Assembly: GCA_035299065.1 (NCBI GenBank)
Contig: DATGXI010000081.1
Coordinates: 1-53,527, forward strand
Direction: 5' to 3'
DNA: 53,527 bases
Origin: DASPJQ01 sp035299065
GTDB taxonomy: Bacteria > Bacteroidota > Bacteroidia > Flavobacteriales_D > UBA2798
This document shows positions 24,390 through 34,015 of the stretch, one piece after another. The notes under the pieces were generated by a model. It had not been told where the DNA came from, did not search any database, and was given only the letters and a program-made list of their open reading frames with translations. The position numbers were made by a program, and so were the translations under genes. Every line of letters begins with the position of its first letter. Position 1 is the stretch's first letter.

Positions 24390-25175
24390 ATGCAAAAACC
24401 ACCGCCAAATACTAGCACCGAAACTGTCATTTCACTAAAAGGGCTGTATAAGTCGTTTGGCGATTTGCATATTTTAAAAAATATTAACCTGGATGTTCAC
24501 CGGGGCGAAAATGTAGTTGTACTTGGCCGTTCGGGTGCGGGAAAATCGGTTTTGATCAAAATACTTGTTGGACTCTTGCTGCCTGATAAAGGTCTTGTGG
24601 AAGTGTTGGGAAAGCAGGTTGACAAATTGCCGGTTAAAGAATTAAACCAATTACGCCTGCGCATTGGTTTTTCATTCCAGAACAGCGCCTTGTACGACAG
24701 TATGAACGTAAAACAAAACCTGGAATTTCCATTGATCATGAACCATTCACATTTGACCAAAAAAGAAATAAATGCTGCTGTTGAAGAAGTGCTGGATGCT
24801 GTTGGGCTTATGGACAGGATACATCATATGCCTTCAGACCTTTCAGGAGGGCAGCGAAAACGAATAGGCATTGCCCGAACACTTATATTGAAACCAGAGA
24901 TCATGTTATATGACGAGCCTACATCGGGACTTGACCCCATAACCAGCGAAGAAATAAATGAACTCATAAACAATGTTCAGAAAAAATACAATACCAGCTC
25001 AATTATCATTACGCATGATCTAACATGCGCGAAAGAAACAGGGAACCGTGTAGCCATGCTGCTTGACGGTGAATTTGTAAAAGTCGGAAAATTTGAAGAG
25101 GTGTTTGATCCGGCCAACAATGCAAAAGACAACGAGCAGGTGAACAAATTTTATAACTATAATTTTATACAATAA
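24390..25175 (+). CDS. mlaF: MlaF-type ABC transporter ATP-binding protein
   Basis: The 261-aa protein has Walker A GRSGAGKS (near residue 47), the ABC signature LSGGQRKR, Walker B IMLYDEPTSGLDP and the switch histidine in IIITHD. The Q-loop reads FSFQNSALYDSM, the NSAL(Y/F)DS wording that is typical of MlaF/MCE-associated ATPases. It powers lipid transfer by the permease encoded one base upstream. The MCE protein gene follows three bases later. Confidence 0.92.
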   Translation: MQKPPPNTSTETVISLKGLYKSFGDLHILKNINLDVHRGENVVVLGRSGAGKSVLIKILVGLLLPDKGLVEVLGKQVDKLPVKELNQLRLRIGFSFQNSALYDSMNVKQNLEFPLIMNHSHLTKKEINAAVEEVLDAVGLMDRIHHMPSDLSGGQRKRIGIARTLILKPEIMLYDEPTSGLDPITSEEINELINNVQKKYNTSSIIITHDLTCAKETGNRVAMLLDGEFVKVGKFEEVFDPANNAKDNEQVNKFYNYNFIQ

Positions 25176-25177
25176 CC

Positions 25178-26128
25178 ATGGGCGATACAATTAACAGGCG
25201 CGGAATATATGTTGGTATTTTCATTGCTATAGGCATTGCTTTCCTGGTGGGCGGCATACTTACAATAGGCAACCTGCATTCGACCTTTCAGAAAAAAATA
25301 AGTGTGTCAACCATATTTGGAGACGTTAACGGGCTGCAATCCGGAAACAATATTTGGTTTTCAGGAGTGAAAATAGGCACCGTGAAAAAAATTGAATTTT
25401 ATGGAAAATCGCAGGTGAAAGTTATCCTGAACATTAACACCGAATCGCAAAAATACATACGCAGGGACGCGAAAGTGAAAATAAGCACCGATGGCCTGAT
25501 TGGAAATAAAATACTGGTTATTTACGGTGGAAGCGATACAGCACGCATGGTTGAAGAAGGTGATGTGCTTGCCAATGAATTGATGTTGTCAACCGAAGAC
25601 ATGATGAATACCTTTCAACAAAATAACCTCAATGTACTCAAGCTGACTAAAAAAATATCAGACGGTGAAGGCAGCATTGGAAAGCTCATTAACAACGATG
25701 ATTTGTACAACAAACTTGCAGCAACGGCAAATTCACTTCAAAAAGCATCGGCCAATGCACAGGTTTTAACGGCATCGCTTTCGCAATTTAGTGCACAGCT
25801 CAACCGCAAAGGCACCCTGGCCAACGACCTGGTAACCGATTCCGTTACATTTGTACGATTAAAAAATTCGGTTTTTGCCTTGCAGCGTACCATGGACAGT
25901 GTAAATGTTTTTGTGAATGATCTAAAACAAGCCGGTAGTAATCCCAACAGTCCTGTTGGCGTTTTGTTGCGCGATGAAAAAGCCGGAACTGAATTAAAAA
26001 ACACCATCAGTAACCTTGAAAAAGGATCTGAAAAACTGGATAAAAATCTTGAGGCACTGCAACATAGTTTTTTAATGAGGCGATACTTCAAAAAACAAGC
26101 CAAAAAAGCCGAAAAGGAAAAGAACTAA
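25178..26128 (+). CDS. mlaD: MCE/MlaD substrate-binding protein
   Basis: The 316-aa protein has one N-terminal membrane anchor (IYVGIFIAIGIAFLVGGIL), then an MCE domain at about residues 38-115: FGDVNGLQSGNNIWFSGVKI, GTVKKIEF, VKISTDGLIGNKILVIYGGS. A long coiled, amphipathic C-terminal part (residues ~140-300, including SQFSAQLNRKGTLANDL) follows and ends in a basic tail. MCE domains assemble into hexameric rings that channel lipids across the periplasm. It completes the MlaE-MlaF-MlaD operon. No MlaB or MlaC is present in this window, as is usual for this phylum. Confidence 0.9.
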   Translation: MGDTINRRGIYVGIFIAIGIAFLVGGILTIGNLHSTFQKKISVSTIFGDVNGLQSGNNIWFSGVKIGTVKKIEFYGKSQVKVILNINTESQKYIRRDAKVKISTDGLIGNKILVIYGGSDTARMVEEGDVLANELMLSTEDMMNTFQQNNLNVLKLTKKISDGEGSIGKLINNDDLYNKLAATANSLQKASANAQVLTASLSQFSAQLNRKGTLANDLVTDSVTFVRLKNSVFALQRTMDSVNVFVNDLKQAGSNPNSPVGVLLRDEKAGTELKNTISNLEKGSEKLDKNLEALQHSFLMRRYFKKQAKKAEKEKN

Positions 26129-26141
26129 TTCCTGCGGCTGC

Positions 26142-27560
26142 TTATTTACTTTTTATTTCATATTTCCTGATCACATAATAAATACCGTCTTCATTCGTGG
26201 TATTATACCGGCTTAAATCATAATGCACAATAAAATAATTGTCATACCAATAAAGTGACGTTGCACCCTGCATGCGTTTGTCGGGAATAGTTAATCCATA
26301 TGCATGTGATTTATTATTTGAATCAACCAGGGTAACTGAAAGTATATTTGAAATCATGTAAGAATAATAAAATACGCTTTTATCATGACCATGTGAAGGG
26401 TTAACAATGTTTAAGTTCACGAAACGGGATTGGCCCATTACCGGTAACACAGTGTGGCTTTTTATTTCAAGATCTTCGTCAAACGCAATAAGAATAGCAC
26501 CCTCCGGGTCAAAACTATTGCGAAGTTCTGCTGCAAGAAAAAATTGTTTTCCTTCTTTCCACATGGCTGCATCCTGAATTACCACCCCACCACTGCGGCT
26601 TTTTTGCATTTGCCTTAATGAATCCAGCTCACGCCTTTTTTGTTCAGCACCTTTTGGCAATCCAACTAAAGCTGCGTTATGGCGGTTCTCAAGATCAAAA
26701 CTTTTCAAGGGAACTTCAATGGTTTTAATAACACGGTCTTTTTCAATTTTCATTACGTACATGCCGCGTATTTCAGGCTGGCCGGGACCTTTTTCATAGG
26801 AAAAATAGCCAAACATACAGTATTCATCCTTTTTTATGCGGTAAAATGAAGGCTTGCCCCATAGTTTACAGTCTGTACAAGGCGACACTTTTGAATTTTG
26901 ACCAAAACGCGAATCCTTCTCATACACCCGTAAAAAAGTTGAGTCTGCAGGGCCACGCTCCTGGTTATACACAAAAAAAGCACGGTTGTCAGCAGCAAAA
27001 CTTTCAAATGATAAATCATAATTTACCTGTTTCATGTCATGGAAATAATGGCTCTTTCCTGTTGTAACATTGAGCTCAATCACGAAATACTCACTGCTTT
27101 TCATATACAGGCCATACACAAATACGCTTTCGCCCATTAAGTCGCTTACCTCGAGCACCGAGTAGTTTGGATTGGGCAAATCAAAATGACAAGTGTGTGT
27201 GATTTCCAATTTGCTGTTCAGCACCGTGAGCCTGTCAGATCCTAATGGTAAACCACTGGCAAAAACATCGTACACCACAAAAATATTATTTGTTTCCTTT
27301 GCTATAAAAACTCCGTCAAGTCGGCCGTGAACAGGATCAAGTATGGTTTTAGCAATTTCCTTAAGATTTTTATCAAGTAAAGTAAGTTCAAGTTTATGGT
27401 TTTCGTGTTGGCCGGTTTCGCGCACCAATAAGAGCTGGTTACCGTTAATGGGCGTTATCTTGCTGAAACCGGTTGCAAATTCTTCAACGGCAACTTCCCT
27501 TACCTGGGCAAACATATTGTTACAGGCCAACAGTAAAACTATACCTATCCATTTTTTCAT
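26142..27560 (-). CDS. Secreted ~470-aa family protein, copy 3 of 3
   Basis: From ATG 27560 the product is 472 aa with signal peptide MKKWIGIVLLLACNNMFAQ; the longer frame adds nine doubtful residues. It is a paralog of the proteins at 13568 and 16581: LLDKNLKEIAKTILDP near the start, IEVPLKSFDLENRHNAALVG near residue 290, and EGAILIAFDEDLEIKSHTVL followed by PVMG. It also holds CTDCKLWGKPSFYRIKKDEY, with a CxxC not seen in the other two. It converges on the MCE gene with only 13 nt between the stops. Function unknown. Confidence 0.65.
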   Translation of the reverse strand: MKKWIGIVLLLACNNMFAQVREVAVEEFATGFSKITPINGNQLLLVRETGQHENHKLELTLLDKNLKEIAKTILDPVHGRLDGVFIAKETNNIFVVYDVFASGLPLGSDRLTVLNSKLEITHTCHFDLPNPNYSVLEVSDLMGESVFVYGLYMKSSEYFVIELNVTTGKSHYFHDMKQVNYDLSFESFAADNRAFFVYNQERGPADSTFLRVYEKDSRFGQNSKVSPCTDCKLWGKPSFYRIKKDEYCMFGYFSYEKGPGQPEIRGMYVMKIEKDRVIKTIEVPLKSFDLENRHNAALVGLPKGAEQKRRELDSLRQMQKSRSGGVVIQDAAMWKEGKQFFLAAELRNSFDPEGAILIAFDEDLEIKSHTVLPVMGQSRFVNLNIVNPSHGHDKSVFYYSYMISNILSVTLVDSNNKSHAYGLTIPDKRMQGATSLYWYDNYFIVHYDLSRYNTTNEDGIYYVIRKYEIKSK

Positions 27561-27750
27561 GTAAATCAGAATACGCATCATAACCACATACGTTCAATAA
27601 GGTTACTGCCAAATGAAGAGATCGTGCAAAATTCTTATCCAGTGTGCGTTAGCCCCCTGTCGCAATCAACCCCTGCCTATGTCATATTCATGTATTGCCA
27701 GTCCAATAAATCCTTGCATATTTGCACGGTAAACACGTAAACTTAATTTT

Positions 27751-28287
27751 ATGACCATTCTTAACATTGTGCTGATTGTTATTGGTTGCCTGGTAGCCTT
27801 ATTTCTTATACTGGCAGCTGTCAATTCAAAAGAGTTAATCATTGAAAAGAGCATTGTGGTGAATCGCCCGCGTAACGATGTGTATGACTTTTTGAAAATC
27901 ACAAAAAATGCCGACACATACAATGCCTGGAACATGATGGATCCTGACATGAAAAAAGAATACCGCGGTAATGACGGAACCGTTGGCTTTGTGTATGCAT
28001 GGGACAGTAACAAGAAAAGAAATGTGGGTGCAGGCGAACAGGAAACAAAAGTGTTGCGCGCAGGCGAATACATTGAGCACGAGTTGCGTTTTATCCGCCC
28101 CATGAATGATGTGGCCAAGGCATACTTTCATCTTACCGATGCAGGACCGAACCAAACAAACGTATCGTGGACATTTGACAGTAAACTGAAATTTCCCGGA
28201 ACTGCCATGAAAGGAATGATTCGCGGTATACTCACAAAAAGCCTTGTATCCGGTTTAAGTAATTTAAAGAAAGAATTGGAAAAATAA
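27751..28287 (+). CDS. SRPBCC-family (START/Bet v1-like) membrane-anchored protein
   Basis: The 178-aa protein has one N-terminal membrane segment (IVLIVIGCLVALFLILAAVN) and then an SRPBCC fold: IEKSIVVNRPRNDVYDFLKI, YNAWNMMDPDMKKEYRGNDG, TVGFVYAWDS, GEQETKVLRAGEYIEHELRF and a long final helix with SGLSNLKKELEK. The fold makes a deep hydrophobic pocket for small ligands. Bacterial members of this polyketide cyclase/dehydrase-like group are rarely characterised. The plus-strand octamer CATATTTG at 27717-27724 could be its -7 box. It faces the phosphatase gene at 28291 with 3 nt between stop codons. Confidence 0.85.
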   Translation: MTILNIVLIVIGCLVALFLILAAVNSKELIIEKSIVVNRPRNDVYDFLKITKNADTYNAWNMMDPDMKKEYRGNDGTVGFVYAWDSNKKRNVGAGEQETKVLRAGEYIEHELRFIRPMNDVAKAYFHLTDAGPNQTNVSWTFDSKLKFPGTAMKGMIRGILTKSLVSGLSNLKKELEK

Positions 28288-28290
28288 TTT

Positions 28291-30390
28291 TTAAAACCGT
28301 ATTCCAAGTACGCACACATCATCAACCTGCTCCAGGCCACCCCGCCATTGCTCAAGTGCTTTGTGTATGTGTTCACGCTGCACATGCATAGGTTCCCTGG
28401 CTATGGATATTAAAAGTTCTTTAAGGCGTTTATGCATAAATTTCTTCCCTTTTTCGCCACCAAACTGGTCGCAGTAACCATCAGTAAATAAATAAAGTTG
28501 CTCTTGCGGTTTTAATTTAAGTACATGCGATGAAAATGGTTTTGGCGATTCAACTGCACCAACCGGTTGCTTATCGGGTTTAATTTCGTGAATTTGTCCC
28601 TCACTTAAATACCACAAAGGCGAATTGGCACCAGCCCACTCAATTTCATTTGTTTTTGTATTGATCACACATAGGCTTATGTCCATTCCATCGCGTACGT
28701 ACGACTCGCTTTTACTGAATGTTTCCATTACCAGTTCACGCGTTTTATCCAATATTGCACCTGCATTCACCAGGTTATACTCTTTGATTGCACGGTGCAA
28801 TGCATTTGAACAAACAATGCTTACCATTGCACCGGGCACCCCATGGCCCGTACAGTCTGCAACAACCACAACCATCAACTCGTTTACTTTTTCAATAAAG
28901 TAAAAGTCACCTGCCACTATATCCTTTGGCAGGTACAACAGGAAATTCTCAGGAAAATGTTCCTTGAAAGCTTCGGCAGGAGGCATAATGGCATGCTGCA
29001 AACGCTTGGCATAATTTATTGAATCAACAATTTCCTTTTGTTTTTCGTCAACCAGTTTCTTTTGTTGTGAAATGGTTTTGTGTGCCTGTTTGTTTCGCCT
29101 TGAGCTTTTATAAAGGAAAAATGAAAAAATGCCCATTACTGCAAAACAAATTAGCACACCATACAAAATAATGCGTTGCTGCCGAGTATCAGCTTCTACT
29201 TTTAATTCCAATTGCTTTCTTTCATTCTCTGCTTCCGTTTTAACCTGTGCTTCCTTAATCCGGAATTCGTGCTGCATGCTTTGACGCGCCATGTCTTCGC
29301 GTACCTTTTCAGTTGATATACTATCTTCCAGGCGGGCTGATTCGATAAAATAACGCAGCGCGGTTTTATGATCGCCCTCGGCCTTATAGGCTTCATACAA
29401 ACAATCACAACCTTTCTTTTTCCAGTTTAGTGAAGGATATTTTATAAATGCATGCATTCCCTGCTCGCACTGCTTAATGGCTTGTTTAATGTCGTGCTTC
29501 AACAAAGCAAAAGACCCCTGGCCAATTTTTGAAACGCCTATCCAAAAAGTATCCCGTTCCAGCACCGCCCTTTCGTAGCATTTTTTCAGGTAGGCTTCAC
29601 CCTCTTCAAACTGCCTGAGTTTTATTTTGACATCGGCATAATTGTTATAAAACGGTACTGGCGATTTTTTAGGCAAATAAGGCAATAAACCCAACATGTA
29701 GGAATAAACCGAATCGGCTGATTTGTATTTTTTTTGTTCTATAAATAAAAGCGCAAGAGACGAATGTGCTTCATACAACCTGGCGGTATCGCCCAGCTCA
29801 CGTGCAAGCGTAATGGACTTTGACGTATAACGGGTGCACTCATTGAGTAAATTGGCACGCCTGTAGCAGTTCGCTATTCCATTCAGAATGGGTATTTGCT
29901 GTTTTTTATCAGGCTCAGCTTTTATATAATAATCCAATACTTTAAAATAAAGTTTAAGGGCTTTGTCATAATCGGCCAGCATGATAAAGTTGCGCGCCTT
30001 GCCATAATCTACACGGGCCTGTAAAAACAGGTCATTGCCTGCCTTTATACTTTCAAGCAGGGTCATTGCCTCAACTGTTTTACGTTGCTTTCGCAAACAA
30101 ACCGAACGGGTTAATTTAATGTATCCACTAAAATTTTTTGGAACCTTACCTGATTTTTCAATGGCATCACATTGCGCCAATACTTTGACAAGTACAGTGT
30201 CCTCAATATTTTCATTGAACTCAATAAGCGCTTTTTTCTTTTCAACCTGCGAAAGCTTTTTTGAAAAAACAATTTCATTGAGACTAACCTCCTGTGCTTT
30301 TACGGTAAACGGTAAAAACGAAATAAACATACATATGCATACCTGAATGCATTTTGTAGAATAAAACCAGCCTTTGTATGTATTTGTCAT
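28291..30390 (-). CDS. TPR protein with SpoIIE-type PP2C phosphatase domain
   Basis: Starting at ATG 30390 the product is about 699 aa. The order is: a signal sequence or membrane anchor (QVCICMFISFLPFTVKAQ), TPR-like helical repeats over about residues 50-370, a membrane helix near 405-425 (IILYGVLICFAVMGIFSFFL), a coiled coil, then a SpoIIE/PP2C phosphatase domain over the last ~230 residues. Catalytic marks are LPKDIVAGDFYFI, VVVADCTGHGVPGAMVSIVC, DGMDISLCVIN and LFTDGYCDQFGG, which supply the metal-binding aspartates. It is read as a periplasmic TPR sensor that drives a cytosolic Ser/Thr phosphatase; the usual targets are anti-sigma-factor antagonists. No such partner lies nearby. The longer start at 30423 is possible. 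Confidence 0.9.
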   Translation of the reverse strand: MTNTYKGWFYSTKCIQVCICMFISFLPFTVKAQEVSLNEIVFSKKLSQVEKKKALIEFNENIEDTVLVKVLAQCDAIEKSGKVPKNFSGYIKLTRSVCLRKQRKTVEAMTLLESIKAGNDLFLQARVDYGKARNFIMLADYDKALKLYFKVLDYYIKAEPDKKQQIPILNGIANCYRRANLLNECTRYTSKSITLARELGDTARLYEAHSSLALLFIEQKKYKSADSVYSYMLGLLPYLPKKSPVPFYNNYADVKIKLRQFEEGEAYLKKCYERAVLERDTFWIGVSKIGQGSFALLKHDIKQAIKQCEQGMHAFIKYPSLNWKKKGCDCLYEAYKAEGDHKTALRYFIESARLEDSISTEKVREDMARQSMQHEFRIKEAQVKTEAENERKQLELKVEADTRQQRIILYGVLICFAVMGIFSFFLYKSSRRNKQAHKTISQQKKLVDEKQKEIVDSINYAKRLQHAIMPPAEAFKEHFPENFLLYLPKDIVAGDFYFIEKVNELMVVVVADCTGHGVPGAMVSIVCSNALHRAIKEYNLVNAGAILDKTRELVMETFSKSESYVRDGMDISLCVINTKTNEIEWAGANSPLWYLSEGQIHEIKPDKQPVGAVESPKPFSSHVLKLKPQEQLYLFTDGYCDQFGGEKGKKFMHKRLKELLISIAREPMHVQREHIHKALEQWRGGLEQVDDVCVLGIRF

Positions 30391-30681
30391 CATTACTGCT
30401 GCAAAACTAAAAACTTTAGGCATGCTTTTACGGTTAACAAATGTAATGCCAGCCTTGTTGCCCTATTGAGGACGCTTATATTTTGTGTACCAGACACATA
30501 TACTCATCCTTTTCTATTAAAATTTGCTGACATTCAAATTTACACGTTTTTAACGGGAGCATATATGACGTTTATCAGTTAATTGCCTGAACAGGTCAAT
30601 TGCCTTTATGCATGTGGATTGAAGTTTTGACGGTTCATAAATCAGACGTGAAAACACATTTGTTTTTGCGATATTAAGTGA

Positions 30682-31373
30682 ATGAAAACTGCGCTTATAA
30701 CAGGTGCCAACAAAGGAATAGGTTTTGAAACCGCACGCCAGCTTGGCCAAAAAAATTTTCACCTGATCATAACTGGTCGCGATGCAAAAAAACAGCATCG
30801 GCTTTAAAAACATTGCAGGACGAAGGCGGTTCATTTGAATCACTTGTGATGGACGTGAGCAAAAATGCAAGCATTGAAAACGCAGTAGCGGCATTTACTG
30901 TCACACACAAAAACCTTGACGTGCTGATTAACAATGCGGGAATTTTACTCAATGACGATATTTCACTGGCTGTACAGGATGAAAATATACTGGAACAAAC
31001 GCTTCGCACCAATTGTTATGGTGCGTTAAACGTAGCCAAAGCATTTTTACCGTTTATGAAAAGTGGTTCACGCATCATCAACGTTTCAAGTGGCGGAGGT
31101 TCCATGACCGACCCTGTTGGTGGATGGGCACCTGCTTATTGCGTTTCCAAGTCAATGCTCAATTCCATTACCCGGCAGTTAGCGTTTGAGTTACAATCAA
31201 AAAAAATAAGCGTAAACGCGCTTTGCCCGGGATGGGTAAAAACCGATATGGGTGGTAATGGTGCAACACGTTTTGTAAGCAAAGGAGCTGAAACTCCCGT
31301 TTGGCTGGCCAGTGAGGCTGATCAACATTTGACCGGTAAATTTTTTAGGGATAAAGAGGAGATTGATTGGTAA
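30682..31373 (+). pseudogene. Short-chain dehydrogenase/reductase gene with a one-base frameshift
   Basis: From ATG 30682 the frame reads MKTALITGANKGIGFETARQ, a classic SDR nucleotide-binding start (TGxxxGIG), and stops after the GRDAKKQHRL region. The rest of the protein continues in another frame from about 30793: DEGGSFESLVMDVSKN, LDVLINNAGILL, the catalytic YCVSK (Tyr and Lys) and ISVNALCPGWVKTDMGGNG. Adding one A to the seven-A run at 30786-30792 restores a 230-aa SDR of normal length. Either the gene is freshly inactivated or the run was miscounted in assembly. SDRs use NAD(P)H to reduce carbonyls of many small molecules; the substrate is unknown. Confidence 0.8.
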
Positions 31374-31397
31374 TGTGTGCTTGAAATACGTTCAATG

Positions 31398-32075
31398 TTA
31401 AATCTTAACCATTCGAATAATTCTGATTTTTTTACCTTCTTTATTATGCGTGCCCAATCTGTTTGCGGCTCTATTGCCTGGTGTTTTGTTTCCATTGTTT
31501 TGTCCGTCCAGTAATTTATTTTTTTTCCTCTGTTGTAGTAATGAATCGGCAAGCCATTTATAGTGATCCATGTATCGCTTTTTTATGCTTTGGTTGATAT
31601 TGTATGCAGGCAAGCTATCATAATCAAATGCTGATGTATACTTGTTGTAGCGAAGTTTTACAATGGGCTTACTTAGAACTGAAAGGTCAATGTCATTGGT
31701 TTCCCGGTAAAGCACTACTTCGCATTCTACAGCGTACTTTTTTTTGGTATCAATGGTGTCCCTCACCTCAATGTACATGCTTTTGGTTACATAATTGACT
31801 TTGGCAATGTGTATTGAAAAAGAATTTTCAAGTGAGGCTTTAAAGCTGCATTCACCCTCTTCATCTGAATAAGATTCCAGCAATACTTGCCCATTGCGAT
31901 CAATTACACTAATGCGGCTGTTGCTCAACACTTTTTCCGAATAAATTCCTTTTCCATCCCAGAATTTTACTGTCATATACACTTTTATAGAACCAGGTTT
32001 TGGCGGCATTGCCTGAACACTGTTTCCCAAAATAATTGCCGAAATTGTACCGATGGTGCATAATAGATTTTTCAT
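31398..32075 (-). CDS. Secreted protein with carboxypeptidase-regulatory-like strand domain
   Basis: The 225-aa protein begins with a signal peptide (MKNLLCTIGTISAIILGNSV, QA). Residues ~28-125 form a beta-sandwich-like segment: VKFWDGKGIYSEKVLSNSRI, SVIDRNGQVLLESYSDEEGE, CSFKASLENSFSIHI, KVNYVTKSMYIEV. This pattern of regular short strands with a DxEGxxxF turn resembles the carboxypeptidase-D regulatory-like/CNA-B fold. The C-terminal 60 residues are basic and low in complexity (KKNKLLDGQNNGNKTPGNRA). No lipobox or T9SS signal is visible. The function is unknown. It converges on the SDR remnant. Confidence 0.55.
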   Translation of the reverse strand: MKNLLCTIGTISAIILGNSVQAMPPKPGSIKVYMTVKFWDGKGIYSEKVLSNSRISVIDRNGQVLLESYSDEEGECSFKASLENSFSIHIAKVNYVTKSMYIEVRDTIDTKKKYAVECEVVLYRETNDIDLSVLSKPIVKLRYNKYTSAFDYDSLPAYNINQSIKKRYMDHYKWLADSLLQQRKKNKLLDGQNNGNKTPGNRAANRLGTHNKEGKKIRIIRMVKI

Positions 32076-32411
32076 AAATTGACTTTTACACGTAAATAAT
32101 TACCGTTACCCTTAAAACGGACTAACTTTTCATGAATTAACCTACTGCATTTGTAAATAATTTCACTTACAAAGTTTCGTCATTTAAATTTTAAAAGCGT
32201 TACACCCTACGGACAATAGCTTATACTTCGCAAAAGATTGTTTGCAAAAAACCAGCGGCTGCAAGAGATGCGGGGTTTTAGCTGGCGATTTACATATGAA
32301 TGTTAAAATTCAAAATTTCGTTGCCGTTAATATACGTTAAATAAAAAAATACGAATTTGGTGAATGTATGTCATTTGATTGGGAAACTTCAAGGATCAAA
32401 TAAAAAACGAT
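32076..32411. other. Gene-less AT-rich stretch
   Basis: 336 bases between two minus-strand genes. I see no ORF and no strong terminator or repeat; only a weak inverted pair (CCAGC near 32251 and GCTGG near 32281). It probably holds the promoter of the gene at 31398. Confidence 0.5.
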
Positions 32412-33929
32412 TTAATGCTGACCTTTCCAATTATCTTTAATAAACCAATGTTTTACAATTTTGGGTGCAATTTTCCAAAAGCGTTTCCAGGGGGTGTCGT
32501 CTTCCGAATCTTCAAAAAACAATTCATTATAGGCATACGTGGTTGGAATAACATATTTGCCTCTTTTATTCACCAGCCCATATCGCCCCTGGTGCTCCAC
32601 ATCGATACAACCCAAATAAAACTCCCATTGAAATTCATATCCTATTGAATCAAATCTCCGCGGGTCAATGGCAAGCTTTTTCTTTTTGCAGTTAAAAAAT
32701 CCATTTACTATTTCCTTTTGAACAAAATACCTGAATACCCCGGTTTCTTCAGGCCTATAGGCCCGTTCATAGTTAACGGCTATAAATTTTTTGGGATTAT
32801 TGTAAAAAAAATCATATTGAATAGAATGGAAAACAAAGGGCGCCAATATTTTTCCCGTAGTGCTCAATATTCCCCATTTGCCGTTTTCCTTTGCCAGGAT
32901 AATATCGCAAACAGCAAAATTAAATTCCAGTTTTTCGTAAATCGGTTCCAGGATCTCTTTTCCGTTTGAATTAATCATCCCATACAATTTATTTCCGTTA
33001 TCATATTTTATTACAACTGCAAAACCGTGATGCCACCATACAAAACCGCTCGCATCATGTATAAGTTCAACATCGTTATACACAGGCTCAATCAGGCAAT
33101 TTCCATGATGGTCAATCACACCATAGCGTACGATTGGGTTACGGGAATTTTCTGCCACTAATTGTTTTCGTATTATCACTGCCTTGCCCGGAGACGGTAA
33201 ATACGATTGAAAAACAGCATCGGTTAACTGCTCCATTTTTTCGTTGACCAGGCATGTTTTTGAACCGGGATATTTTTGAAAAGCGGCAACACCTCCTGCA
33301 AAATCATCCAGGCCGAATTTTAATGTGTCTTCATACTGCACTTTACCCCTTCTGTCAATCAGCTGAAAATATTTGCCCTTTTTTACAAAAAACCAGTTTC
33401 GTGAAGGGCCAAAAAAACGGTCGCTAAACATATCGAATTCGGGAGGAAATACGGTTTTAAAATTTTCATCAAGCAATCCGTATTTATCTTTATCATTCCT
33501 ATATACCAGGTCGGTATTTACGTAAACACTACCTGAGGTTTTTTTTTGGGGTATGGGTTTAATTTCCTTGACAGGGCCAGGTAAAACCTGACGGCCTTCA
33601 TGGTTATACACGTAGTACAGTTCGCTTTTACCTTCACGTGCAAAAAAATATGGTTTAGCACTGTGCGGACCATGCTTTACCTCACTGAAACTGAACGGGA
33701 GAACTATTTTGCCCTTTATGGTAATTACGCCAACACTTCCTGCGCTGTCTGCCAAAACATAATAGCCCAGAAAATGGGCTACAACCTTGAATTGTGGCTT
33801 AAACAATATTGCCCCTGTTCCTTCATCCTTAAATCCGGTAAAACGAGACTTATTATCACTATAAGAAGGCAATTGGGCGTGCAAGCAACCACAAAATAAT
33901 GTAAACTGAAAAAATAAAATTCTTACCAC
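32412..33929 (-). CDS. WG-repeat secreted protein
   Basis: The 505-aa protein starts at a GTG (rendered VVRILFFQFTLFCGCLHAQ, a signal peptide). It consists of WG-type repeats of about 40-60 residues: GVITIKGKIVLPFSFSEVKH, YGLLDENFKTVFPPEFDMF, YGVIDHHGNCLIEPVYNDVE, YGMINSNGKEILEPIYEKLE, WGILSTTGKILAPFVFHSIQ, YGLVNKRGKYVIPTTYAYNE. Each has the (Y/W)G-(I/L/V), a G-K-x-(I/V)-(I/L)-x-P turn and a closing aromatic. WG repeats build a beta-propeller-like surface, often in exported or surface proteins. There is no lipobox and no T9SS tail. No ATG start exists in frame at the N-terminus. The role is unknown. Confidence 0.85.
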   Translation of the reverse strand: MVRILFFQFTLFCGCLHAQLPSYSDNKSRFTGFKDEGTGAILFKPQFKVVAHFLGYYVLADSAGSVGVITIKGKIVLPFSFSEVKHGPHSAKPYFFAREGKSELYYVYNHEGRQVLPGPVKEIKPIPQKKTSGSVYVNTDLVYRNDKDKYGLLDENFKTVFPPEFDMFSDRFFGPSRNWFFVKKGKYFQLIDRRGKVQYEDTLKFGLDDFAGGVAAFQKYPGSKTCLVNEKMEQLTDAVFQSYLPSPGKAVIIRKQLVAENSRNPIVRYGVIDHHGNCLIEPVYNDVELIHDASGFVWWHHGFAVVIKYDNGNKLYGMINSNGKEILEPIYEKLEFNFAVCDIILAKENGKWGILSTTGKILAPFVFHSIQYDFFYNNPKKFIAVNYERAYRPEETGVFRYFVQKEIVNGFFNCKKKKLAIDPRRFDSIGYEFQWEFYLGCIDVEHQGRYGLVNKRGKYVIPTTYAYNELFFEDSEDDTPWKRFWKIAPKIVKHWFIKDNWKGQH

Positions 33930-34015
33930 GTTGCTGATTTAGATTGCAGACGTGGATCTCCAGAAAGGTTTACCTGATTTTAACAGGTTTTAAGGATTCC
34001 ATAACTTTCCCTTGC

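Noticed and set aside
30550..30894. 114-codon minus-strand frame across the SDR start
   Set aside because: It is antisense to the well-supported SDR nucleotide-binding region and has no recognisable features.
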